NCBI GenBank assembly: GCA_050084985.1
Contig: JBITNC010000001.1
Coordinates: 119,536,001-119,600,000, forward strand
DNA: 64,000 nucleotides
From: Nageia nagi
Taxonomy: Eukaryota > Pinophyta
Direction: 5' to 3'
Shown: in pieces, positions 35,201 to 46,643 of the stretch
Position numbering within the stretch: position 1 is the stretch's first letter
Layout of the letters: the number at the start of each line of letters is the position of its first letter
Notes under the pieces: generated by a model
Seen by the model: only the letters and a program-made list of their open reading frames with translations
The model's database searches: none
Told to the model about the DNA's origin: nothing
Program-made: the position numbers and the translations under genes

Positions 35201-36560
35201 TTGCTCATGTATCTTTCTTAGTATACTTTGTTAAGTTTGAAAATGTATTTATACATTTCAAGCTTCTCAAATAATATCTAGGAGATTCTTCTTCAACATA
35301 TTCAATTGAAGCTTCATAATCAGTCTTTGTATTTATGACTAGAGTATTCAAATATTTTGATGAGTTTGACTTTATTCTTTCCTTCTAATCTATAGAGAAG
35401 GTATTTTTGAGATTTTATTTCCATCTTTCTCTTTTGCAGCTAGCTTTTTATCTTTAAAGGATTTTTTAATGATTATTTCTTTCTCATTTGATGAGTACAT
35501 AAGGCATTCTTCTTCATATTTATTAGGGGAAGAACTAGTTGTATGTTTTCCTCTTACTAGTAGAAGTTCTTCTATAGATCCTATTTCCTACCCTCGAACC
35601 TCATCTTTGCAATCATGACTATTATGGGAATCTGGGAACTAGTCCACTTCTAGATGATATCCATCCTTACTCTAATCATTCAAAATAAATTATGAGGAGT
35701 CCACTTCTATAGATACAATTGAGATAGATTTCTAAATTTTTTCAAATGGGTAGTTCCTCTTTATATGCCCTATGTTTTATAGAGATAACATCTTAAAGAA
35801 AAATTATCATATTCTATGATCCAATTCTAGGTTTTCTACTTTTAATTAATATAAATAGATTGACATCATGGCCTTTATGTGTTCATATATAAAAATGATA
35901 TCACCTTCCATAGGTATCATTTTCTCTCTACATATTTAAATGTGTGATTATCAAGACCTTGGAAGTTGATGGTCTTTCCATTTTTAGTGATTGCTTTCTT
36001 ACTCCAGAATTCCACAAGTAGGGCATATAGATTCACCATTATAGGGAGTTTAGAGATATATTCTAATAGAGGATTAAAATATGAATACTATGGTTATATG
36101 TACATTCCTAATTTCCCAAAGAAATAAATTTGTTTGTGTTCCAAAGTCCAATCCCTATCTTTTGGATTCTCAAAAATAACCATAAAAAATTATGAAGGAG
36201 AAGGGATATATCTAACTTGTAGTCCTAATATTCATATGTAAATTTCATAAGATCTTCCCAACTTAGGCATATTCCCCTCAATATGCATATGATTGCTCTA
36301 GTCTCTAGGTATTCAACCTTCATTCCAACATCACCTTCTTCAATTTTTAATGAAACTAGAGGAATATTCTCAAAAATTGATTATTTTAAAATTTTGCTTT
36401 AGATTCCACCATTCTTGTAAAATGACCATCATCTTCCTTAAGCAATGATCACCTACAAATTTCACACCTACACCAACTCCCATCCATCGAATGTGATAAT
36501 TATGCATTGTCAAAAGTAGGTGGAGACTTTTTAAGGTGAAGGTTTCCCACATAGGTGTGC
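35200..36560 (-). pseudogene. LINE ORF1-like relic with DUF4283-type region
   Basis: The minus strand between about 36230 and 35900 reads like the DUF4283 domain of plant LINE/retroelement ORF1 proteins: F-M-V-I-F-E-N-P-K-D-R-D-W, then F-F-G-K-L-G, P-x-Y-x-x-F-N-P, then V-x-L-Y-A-L-x-V-E-F-W. Trp codons appear as stops at several places. Upstream, 36552-36370 is open. Downstream it decays. It lies between the 5' LTR and gag of the nested plus element and antisense to it, so it is either a LINE insertion or a captured antisense ORF. No poly(A) tail or target duplication was found. Confidence 0.5.
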
Positions 36561-37845
36561 TTAGAGTGACATCCCTAATTGCTCACACACTTATTCCATA
36601 CATTGTAGCCACCTTTATTTCACAAGATTGTTGCTAGGGTTTAATCCCTTTCCTCTACATCTATCACCTTCCTTGCACACTCCTCTTATGTCATTGCATC
36701 CTCAAATGAACAAATGATCTTTTTTTTTGTATCTATTTTTTATTATGATATATTGGTAATTTTTTAGGATTATATATATTTTTTAAGTTGGCATATTTCC
36801 ACCATACATTTTTCAACCAATAACCCTAAGATTCTTGTAGGTATTTGATCATACATTTCATGAGTGTGATAGATATGAAGATTCTTCCTCCAACCATTCA
36901 TGCTTATTTTGATGCTAATCCCATGGTGAGGGTAGCATATAGTTACATCTTAGAGTAAGTAATGGTCATATATGAAGTGCTATCACTAGGGGTAGCACCA
37001 ACACTAGGGATCCAATGCTTGTTTCTATGAATGATTTTATAGAGAAAATCAAAGAAATAAAGGCTAAATTTTAGGCATGGTAGCAACAATTTTAGGGTTT
37101 TATTTCTATAGAAGATAAAGTAATTTCTTTGAGATTAGAAATTAAAATGTTATTCTCATAGGAATGGATAATGAACCTAAGTTAGGGAAATTTAATGATT
37201 AAGGAGATCCAATTACTCATATTCATGGATTTGATATATCATGGAGCTAAAGTGCAAAATTAATTATCATTTAAAGAATAAATATTTCTCCATGAGTTTG
37301 ATAGTAAAGCAAGAAAATGGTTTTACAATCTAGTATCAAGTTTAATTACTTCATATCAATAGTTAAAGGATAATTTCAAAAATCATTTCAAATGTAATAT
37401 CAAGAAGCCTCTTGATTTGATAGATTTGATGCATTATAAGTGCATTATAAGCAAGGTCAATCGAAAATATTGGATAGGTTTATGCAAAGGTATGAGAAGA
37501 TATGGATATCTCTAGATGGATCCATTGAGGAAACAATGGTATATAAAGTATTTTAGAAAATATTATTCCTTATCTTCAATATATTGTTGTTGATTGTAAC
37601 AAAGGTCCTTTCATATACCATATATTGATTGAAAAAGAGAAACACATGGTGAAAATGGGTTAGATTAAGTATACATATTTAGCTACCAAGTATAATCATA
37701 AAAGGCCATATCCAAAGAAAGAATATACTCAAGCAAATGTGGATGAACCAAGTGCAAAAGAAGAATAAAAAGAATCCTTTAACAAGTTCCACATGGCTTC
37801 TACTTAAATTTTAAAAGATTGTCTAACAAAAGGATTGATAGAACC

Positions 37846-38572
37846 AATTATAACCAAAATAATAATTTATTAGGGTTATTTAAAATATTCAATCTAACAA
37901 AATTATGATGAAATTATAGTGAAATAAAAATAACATTAAAGATGATAATGAACATAGTTAACCTAATTTACCTATACCTATTAAACCTAGATTTACGAAG
38001 ATACAAACTTATACATTATGTATCATGATGATCAAAGGTGATATTCAACTTGAAGGGAATTGATGAAAAGCTTATTTATGAAATGGAAACATCAATCCTT
38101 CTTCATCCTAGCATCACTATTAGGAACCTAGTGCCTTCACCTAGCTACCTTTATAGAAATCCTTATAGTTTCACTTGATGTCATCAACACACCTTCAAAC
38201 CTCAAAATATTGCACGTAATTAGTTTGAAATATTGTAAGAGTTCTAAATTAAAAGTATAACAAAATCCAAATATGATATGTGTCATTAAGATACAACAAT
38301 CAATAGGACAAAGTATGTTACCACCTACCAAGGATTTTAGATCATGTCATGATTTCTCATGCACAACCCTTCCACCTTAATAGATAAAAAGTCAGTACCA
38401 AGGCTCCTACTTGGGCTTATGGTGTATGCAAGTTGACATATTATCATAAAACATAAATATAGTTGAGTGTACATAATAAAAAGAGTATTAAATCACTTAA
38501 TTAAATAAACCATTTAAAATACGTAAAATACATTCTTTTAATTAAATTGAAATTCCTTTTTAGGTGTTAATA
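37846..38572 (-). repeat. 3' LTR of the 2.9-kb element
   Basis: 727 bp. Pairs with 39987-40713 of identical length. Shared words include CAATCTAACAAAAT, CCTAGATTWACRAAGATAC, GTATGTTACCACCTA and CATGATTTCTCATGCA. The 64-codon minus ORF at 38137-38331 is inside it and is not a gene. Confidence 0.88.
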
Positions 38573-39986
38573 AATACCCCACTTTGAATATGATTTGATA
38601 CTTTTGGGATAAAATAAAATTAAAGAATAAATTCAAATTATAACAATGTCAAGTAAGAGAATACTACTTGACCTATATATTCATGGTGGAAGCTTTGGAT
38701 GCCCTAGTTTTTACCAATATTCTATTCCCTATTTGGCTTGATTGTAACATGATAAACTACTCATTATAAGATAAACCCAAGAAAAAGATAAAAGGAAACC
38801 ATAATCATCTTAAAAAATAATTTTTTTTTCACATATAAGATTTAAAATATAGATACATATCATATGTATATCACAAAATAATAAGAAATCAAAAGCTTTC
38901 CTTGGTGGCTTACCCACCAACATTATGTCAAAAGATTGCCTCTAGTTAAGAATGACTTGCTACCTCAACTTAATGATGAGGGCATACCAATAATTTTTTT
39001 TATTAAGATTGATGAATTTATTAAAGGTGATGCTTCATATCCATAACCAATGAAGGAATACTCATAATATCTCAAAATGTAAAGTGATGTCGACATATTA
39101 CCCTAATTATTAAAATTCACAAGGAATCAAATTCATATTTGTATTTTTATTAATCATTTCATCATTAAAGAAAAAATAATGAATAGGTAAACATTAACTA
39201 TGCTTACCTATTTGAATACATCATAATTTTATGAAATATTATCATTTTACTTTTACAAATGGAACACTATCGTTAGGATTGGTGTGGCATCCCTTGAAAA
39301 TCACATCATATCTCATATAAAAACTTGTTAGATCATGTATATCATAGAATTATCACATAATTATCAATCTATAAGGATAATCATCACTATAAAAGCATAA
39401 GAATCAACAACATGAGGAATAAACTATGAGGATCATCATAAATAGGAGAATCAACAAAAAAGAATCATTAAGTCATATTTCCCCAAGTACCCAAGAATAA
39501 AATAAGAGAATAATCATGTACTTATTAGCCCAAGTACCCAAGGAATGAGAATAATATAGTACATATTGCCCCAAGTACGTAAGGGATGGATAATCAAATG
39601 AAATATAAATATTAAATTAGATAACAATACTTGAACTTACCTTTGAATTAGAGGACCTTTTTCCCCTAAAAATTGGAAAAGAATATCGATTTACTTGAAT
39701 ACAAGAGTAATAGGCTTACTGTTGTGCATAGAATTTGAATCTATCATAGAAATCTCTACAAAATTAGTTTTATGTTTTTCTACACACTTTGTTCTTTTCC
39801 TCTTATTGTTCAACCCTTTTTTTAATTTAAAATTTAGGAATTTTTATAAAAATGAAATTCATCAAAAATAAATCCTCTTCAATGATTTTCAGTCAATAAA
39901 AATTTCTAGCAAATAAAAATTAGGATTTTTCAATGAAAAACTCCACAAAAAATCTAATGTATCAAAAGAAAGTTAGGTTCACCAAT

Positions 39987-40713
39987 TGTTCTAATAAAAA
40001 TAATAATTTATTATGGTTATTTAAGATATTCAATCTAACAAAATAATGATAAAATTGAAGTAAAATAGCAATAACATGAAAGATGATAATGATCATAGTT
40101 AACTTAATTAATCTTAACCTATCAAACCTAGATTAACAAAGATACAAACTTATACTTAACCTATCATGATGTTCAAAGATGATATTTCACTTAAAGGGAA
40201 TTAATGACAAGACTCTCCATGAAATGGATCCATTGATCCATCCTCAACCCAACACCACCACTAGGAACCCAACTTCATCTCCTAGCTACCTTTCCATAAA
40301 ACCTCATAGTTTTGTTTGATATTGTTAACACAACTTTGAAGATTAGAATATTATGCACAATTGGTTCAGAATATTGCTAGAATGTTAAACTCATAGTATA
40401 ACACAATCCATATATGATAGGTGGTATTAAGAGACACCAATCAATAGGACCAAGTATGTTACCACCTATTAAGGATTCCATATCATATCATGATTTCTCA
40501 TGCATAACCCTTACACATTTATAAATAGAAGGTCTAGTGCTAAGGCTCCTCCTTAGGATTATGGTGTATGTGAGCCAACTTATTATCACAAAACATAAAG
40601 GTAGTTGAGTATGCACAATAAAAGGGGTATTAAATCAATTAATTAAATAAATCATTTCAAATACTTAAATAATGTATTTTAATTAAATTAAGATTCCTTT
40701 TTAGGTATTAATA
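39987..40713 (-). repeat. 5' LTR of the 2.9-kb element
   Basis: 727 bp partner of 37846-38572. Begins TGTTCT on the plus strand and ends TTAATA before the GAACC duplication. Confidence 0.88.
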
Positions 40714-41400
40714 GAACCTAAAATAGGAAGAGAATATGGTGAACATGAACAAAATCATTATTGGTATAAGGAGAACAATCATTATTTATATCATAAAGTT
40801 AAAGGTCATTCAACTAATGGGTGTGTTGAAATGAAGAATAAATTGCATAAGATCTTTAAAAATGGAAAGGAAAATTATGTTACCAATGGCAAATTTGACA
40901 AATAAACTATAGTGGAATCTAATGATAAAGAAGACAACAATATGATCAATATGATTATTCTTGAAGAATATTACACACATACACAACCAAGTAAGAAAGG
41001 ACCTGCAAGATTAAAAAAAATTATGATCATGATTATTTTTTTAGTAAAATTAGATTATTTTATTTATGTTTGAAATATGATGATAATAGAGAAGTTATCC
41101 ATAATATTTTTAATAATTCCTTTATTAAAGCTAAAATTACTATAAGTGATCTTATAGAAATATTTGAGTATTTTAGATAGGTCAATTTGGAAGATAGTGT
41201 AACTATTTCAAAAGATATAAAAGATGAAATTGAGAGCGAATAGAAAAGGAAATCTAAATTAAAAGTGAATCTAAGTATGAATCCCAAAATGAGCATCCTA
41301 CCATGTTAAAGAAGAATATGAAAAATTGCAAGTTCAAGAAGATGAAATTGAAGAAGTTGGCATGGGTGCATATAATTTATTAAATGATGATACTTTTCAA

Positions 41401-42624
41401 GTCTTACAAAACTTTTATATACTTTCAAATACCATAATATAATATCACCAACATTTAGGGCAACACTAATGTTACCATCAGATATTAAGGAAAAGGTTGA
41501 ATTTAGATACTATACCCACTCATAGATATCAAAATAAAGTTAAGAAAAATATTATTCATGTTTGAAGCATCCTAATAAGTTTGGTAATTCAAAATTTGAT
41601 GTCTCATTAAAGGTAAATAATTATCATAATCATATTTCATAACAAGATATGCTAGGTAATATTCCTCTTCTTTCTTATATATGATAGAAATGCATTTTGT
41701 ATATAAATTAGTTATGCATTATCATTTAGATTGCATTCTGCATTACATACAACCCCTTTGTTGGTTGGGGAATAATTATTCATCACTTATGTTCAATACC
41801 TTTGTTACTTAAGGATATAATTAACCATCATTTTTTTATATCTTTATGGTCAAGTTTTTTAGTTTTTATTTTTTATTTTTTATATTATGGTTTTCAAGTC
41901 CCATTAATTTAGTCATGGTTTTTCAAGTCCATCAGTTTAGTCATGGTTTGTAATTTTAGTCATTCAATCATGGTTTTTCAGGTCTATCAATCTACCCATG
42001 GTTTTTTATTTTATCAATTTTATTGTTATAACCTATCACTAGTGCTAAGGCACATTATTATAATTAATCTTGGTGGCATTCTCTTATTTCAAATGTAAAG
42101 GCTATATCCCTTAACTCCCTTATCTCTCACATCCATGAATTATGGTCTTAATTTACATATTATGCACTTGATATGATATAATATTGCTATGTTATTATTA
42201 TGATAATCTCATTATGACCACTTTATAAATACTATCATTTGTTGGGTTTTTATTTAACCATCACTTTACAAAAATTATTATGATCTATTTATTATGATAT
42301 AATTTTTCATAATAATTTGGGCATTAAGCATGGCTATTATGACATGATTTTGAATGACATTATGATCTAACATATTATTTACTATCTATATGCATTTTGG
42401 AAGATATTATTTTTTATCTTTTTTTATATGTTATTCTTTGTATTTGATTTTTCTAGCTCATTGAAGATCTCACATTCTCACCATCAATGCAAATAATAGA
42501 AAATGAATTCCATCAAAAATTTGATGATCCAAGGATTCAATAAGATTAGGGGATCATTTTTTTATATTCTCTCTTTATCCTTTTTCATTGCAAACACAAT
42601 TACACTTCATTTCATTAAATTTGC
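41401..42624 (+). other. degenerate interior of the nested plus element
   Basis: No pol motif could be found. It contains a ~32-bp phrase repeated three times at 41900-42010 (ATGGTTTTTCARGTC with ATCARTTTAGTC). It ends at a PPT-like GCAAAGGGGCATT. Confidence 0.5.
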
Positions 42625-42635
42625 AAAGGGGCATT

Positions 42636-44792
42636 TGTTATGACCCCATAACATGTTATTTATGTTATATTATTATTTATTCCACATGTAATAGGTTTGG
42701 AAGGTGATAGGTAATAAAGGGATATTCATATGAGGCCTTCTCTATTGTAATAATAAGTCAAGAAATATAATTCATCTAAGGAGAGAACTTGTTCTCTATG
42801 AGGTGCTCTCCTCAAAATAGTGCAAGCAATTCAATTACTTTAGTAAGTGGTATTTTGTAATGGTTTGGCTTATTTAAATGGTATTTACATATTAGAGTGG
42901 TTTTATATATATTTTTGAATAATATAGTTATTATGAAATAGTGGATTCTTAACAAGTGGTATCAGATCATGGTATTGGCACTTATGGCTTTGGAGAAGTT
43001 GAAGGGTTTGCAGATTTTATAAGCATTTTATTTTTTGCAATAAAGTGGTTGTGTAGGGTGAAATAAGAGGTTTTTTATTCTAAATTTTTTTAAAAATTTT
43101 GGTATAGATAAGAGAATCATTCTACCAAAATTTTAAATCTTTTGTATCTATATTGATTTATTTATGAGAAGATTTGTATTTCCCCTTAAAAACCCTAGAT
43201 CTAGAATTATGAAAAAAGGGAAAAGTATTTGATCATATATTTTTAATCCTTGCAAATTTTATATTAAAATTTAATGAGTTTTAATATTTGTATCTCAAAA
43301 GTACAAAACTTAAATTTCAAAATGTTTGGAGTTATATTGCATATTTTTTATGAAGAACATTGGGGTCTCCTTATAAATGCTCTTAAGATCTAGAAAGGGT
43401 AAGAGTAAATTAATCATATATTTTTCATCCATTTGAATTTAATTATAAAATTTTGTGGGTTTTTAGATATTTGTATCAAAAGTGTTAAATGAAAATTTTA
43501 GGTCATTTTAATAATCATTATTCTATTTATGATAAAATTGGTGATTGTAATTTTGATAAATAGAAAAAAAAAAAAACACAAATTGGAAGCTTAATAATCT
43601 ATTCTAGTTAATGGGTTCAAAAGCATAAGAGGGAAAAAATGGATACTTTTGTTCCACTTTTACATACATATACATTAGAACAATATAAGGATGAAGAGGA
43701 TATTAATAAACTTTGGTAAATAATTGAAAGGGATAAACTTGAATTTCATGACATGGTTAATGAAATAATTAATACAATAACCACTCTTTAGAAGAAACTT
43801 AATTTTTCTTATCAAGACCTTCATGGGTTTATTGTTAAGGAGTCAATTTATTTTAATGTCAAAGCACATGATGTAGAGTGTGAGTCCCTTCCTCTCACTT
43901 GTATCAATGCAAATGATGTGGATCCAATTTCTTCAATTTCATTGAAGCATGTTGTAGAGTGTGAGGATATCCCTCTCACTTATATTAGCATGGACATGGT
44001 GGAGTAGTAGGATTTCATGGAGTACTAGAATTTCAAAGTGAAATAGATAGACTTCAAAGCATCATAGGAGGATTTTAGAGTGTAGCAACAACATGGTGGT
44101 TTCTTTGTTGATTCTTTTGGATTATTTCCTCTTTCCACTCCTTGTTAGTAGTATTATCATGACCTTAGTGATATTTTGATCCTCATATAGGATCCTATTC
44201 ATATTTTGTGCATTGTTGGTTATTTTGGATGAGTTAGATTCCTTGGCTTTTTGCTCTTTCTATTATTTATGAAGGGATTGTACTTTGTATTTTGGAAATA
44301 TCTATAGAAAAATCTTTTTAAAGGGGTTAGAAATGTAATGACCCTCCTTAGTATATTAGTAGGCTATTTTGTGGTGATGTGTGGTGGGATTATGTTAATG
44401 TGTGTATACTATTATATTTTGATGTATGGTGTGTACAAGTTTTGAGGATAAAGCTTGCTTAAGAGGATGTTAATGTTATGACCCTATAATATGTTATTTA
44501 TGTTATATTAGTATTTATCCCACATTTAATAAGTTTGGAAGATGATGAGTCATAAAGGGATATTTATATGAGGCCTTCCCTATTGTAATAATCAAGCAAG
44601 AAATATGATTCATTTGAGGATAGAACTTTTTCTTTTGGAGGTGCCCCCCTTAAAGTGGTAAAAGTGATTTAGCTACTTTAGCAAGTGGTATTTTGTAATG
44701 GTTTTGCATATCTAAATGTTATTTACATATTGGAGTGGTTTTATATGTATTTGTAAATAATATGATTATTATGAAATAATGGATTCTTAATA
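42636..44792 (+). mobile_element. 2.2-kb small LTR element with Met-tRNA-type primer site
   Basis: Two 319-bp LTRs (42636-42954 and 44474-44792) begin TGTTATGACC. They end CTTAACA in the 5' copy and CTTAATA in the 3' copy. TGGTATCAGA at 42957 is the classic plant initiator-Met primer site. Flanks GCATT and GGATT (42631-42635 and 44793-44797) are a target duplication with one mismatch. The interior carries one degenerate ORF (from about 43640, M-D-T-F-V-P) with no known domain. It sits precisely between the PPT and 3' LTR of its host. Confidence 0.88.
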
Positions 44793-44797
44793 GGATT

Positions 44798-45608
44798 TGT
44801 TGACACTTATTTTTTCCACCTTTAGGTTTCCTTATTAAGTTCAACTTTATATTAGATCACTATATGCTATAATTATATTATATTATTTATTTTGGGCCAC
44901 TTAAATACATTCTCATATAATTTTATCTTTTGTGTTGCAAGGAATACTAGCATCAGTGTTGGATTATAGGCATGCATTATGGTGATTCTCTTACATATAT
45001 AAAGGTAAAGGTTCTACATAAGAAAGCATCAATAATTTATCTTGATAGTTGATACTACATATGATTTAGGTGTTTCTCAGCACTTCCTATCAAAAGTAGG
45101 ACCTTGTCATCAATCGAGCATTTTTCATTCCATCATTCTCTATTATATGCTAGACTAGGCTTATTACTTTATTTCCCTTCTTTTAATCTTAATTGTAAAA
45201 CTCTATTTATAGGATTCTTAGCATTTGCACTAGTGTTAGTGTCTATGCTACTATTTATTACTTAACATCCATGCTACTATTTGCATGCACCCTATTTTTA
45301 GTATCTATGCTTCTATTGGCATTTGTGTTAGGGTTTTAGACTACATTCATTGGAGGGATCCACATATGAAGGTCATTATCTCAACAAGTTCCTATTTAAA
45401 TATAGATTTGAATTCCTTGGTAAGGTAATAGGCATTTATCTTTCTTAATCCTATTCTCAATATTGCATATATGTTATCTTGATCTAATAGTCCAAATATT
45501 TCTTCATTCAGTCCCATTCTTTTATACTTAATGTTATTATTGTTATTAATTGAATGTGAATGTTTAGCATAGTTCTACCTATCCTAGGGGTTATTAAAAT
45601 ATTCAATA
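44798..45608 (+). repeat. 3' LTR of the nested plus element
   Basis: 811 bp, beginning TGTTGACACTT and followed by the AGAAC duplication at 45609-45613. Slightly longer than its partner through small indels. Confidence 0.82.
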
Positions 45609-45613
45609 AGAAC

Positions 45614-45840
45614 CACTCACTTGCATCTCCCTTAAGGTTCATAGCAAATAATTTCACCAACAACTTCTCTTCACTTCCAAGCTTCAAAAATAACTATTCT
45701 CTAAAATGAATTAAGTGTTCTATTGGATCTATTGAATACACAAACTTATCAATATTATATTCAAGGGGCATTAGATGGTTAAGGATCTCACCTAAAATAT
45801 GATTATTGAAATATCCATCAAAACCTTTTTTTTTTGCTAG
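45614..45840 (-). pseudogene. gag: gag relic of the minus element, 5' part
   Basis: On the minus strand it reads G-Y-F-N-N-H-I-L-G-E-I-L, then H-L-I-H-F-R-E, then E-E-K-L-L-V-K-L-F-A-M-N-L-K-G-D-A-S-E-W, a typical retrotransposon capsid pattern. There is one internal stop. The frame is cut at W-F by the AGAAC insertion site and resumes at 33697. Confidence 0.7.
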
Positions 45841-46643
45841 CTATCCAATCAAAATTTGAGAACTTCAATATCGTAGCTAAGAGATGCAATATTATGATTA
45901 TCACTTCCTTAAATTTATTACCCATTATGAGTATTATAATTTATGAAATATAGATAACCAAAAATGGCCATTAATTCTTTCATAATATTAGTATTTTCTT
46001 ATTGAACTATATTTAGTGTATCCATAACTTTAGCCATTGTAAAATCATCCATGATAATTAAATTGCCTATAATCTTATTTTGCTTTTAGATTTATACCTT
46101 ATTCTATATGTAAAACTTATTTCTTATGATAGAACCATAAAAAATGTCAGGTTCACCAAAATTTTAGATAAAATATAAATGAAATAACTTAATAATTCAT
46201 CTTATTATTTACAAACTCAAAATAGAACTAAATAAAATAATATTCTTCATAAATCCATAATTTGGGTCAAATCCTGAATAAACAAACATTTGATCTAATA
46301 CCTCAAGCCTTACAATGAATTGATATTCAAATTTATCATTTAAATATCTCAAACAAATAACATGCATGATTATGCAAATCAATACTATTGATGTTTATTG
46401 ATCCTAAAGAATATTGCAATGAAACAAGGAGAATTCAACCATTAACAAGAGAGTACATAGATCCTAGGATAGGTGGCACTAAGAGATATCATTTTCATAA
46501 TGATATGGGGATGTAATATCAATATCATCCTATCTAGATTGAGTGTATATTTTATCACCCAAGAATCTAATAGGGAATGCCACACCTTGCTCCTCCTTTT
46601 ATATTATTTTATGAAAAGAGAAAAACATTTTTAAGTATCCACT

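Larger units (their letters stand above)
37846..40713 (-). mobile_element. 2.9-kb non-autonomous LTR element, minus strand
   Basis: Two LTRs of 727 bp each (37846-38572 and 39987-40713) are flanked by perfect GAACC duplications (37841-37845 and 40714-40718). The minus-strand primer site TGGTGAACCTAACTTTC lies beside 39987. The purine-rich PPT region lies beside 38572. The 1.4-kb interior has no ORF worth calling. A ~45-50-bp repeat with CCCAAGTACCCAAG is found at 39480-39590. Confidence 0.9.
36870..41400 (+). pseudogene. gag: gag of the nested plus element, split by an insertion
   Basis: Heavily broken plus-strand gag. The 5' part ends at 37845 with G-L-I-E-P. It resumes at 40714-40718 (GAACC) with E-P-K-I-G-R-E and then a knuckle-like Y-L-Y-H-x3-G-H-x4-C at about 40785-40830, where the first Cys has become Tyr. 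This matches the knuckle form of the 18.9-kb element's gag and supports Tat affinity. After about 41400 no coding signal is clear. Confidence 0.6.
33698..45608 (+). mobile_element. plus-strand Tat-like LTR element nested in the minus element
   Basis: LTRs are 33698-34493 and 44798-45608. AGAAC flanks both ends (33693-33697 and 45609-45613). A primer site TGGTGCCACTTTAAATTC starts at 34497. The PPT AAAGGGGCATT (about 42625-42635) is separated from the 3' LTR by the element 42636-44797. A gag with zinc knuckle is present; no RT or integrase is recognisable. Removing it rejoins E-W-F and Y-K-N in the minus-strand host gag, which proves the nesting. Confidence 0.85.
30784..46643 (-). mobile_element. 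minus-strand LTR element interrupting the chromovirus gag
   Basis: Direct repeats at 30784-31290 and about 46155-46643 share GATAGGGAATRCCA, CCTTGCTCC, GGATAGGTGGCA and GATTGAGTGTA. The purine tract (minus) AAAAAGGGAAAATT lies beside 31290, and TGGTGAACCTGACA lies beside 46157. It has only a gag relic, and its own DNA is about 4 kb once the nested elements are removed. The target duplication is decayed (TAATA versus GAAAA). It is related in layout to the elements at 3873 and 37846. Confidence 0.75.
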
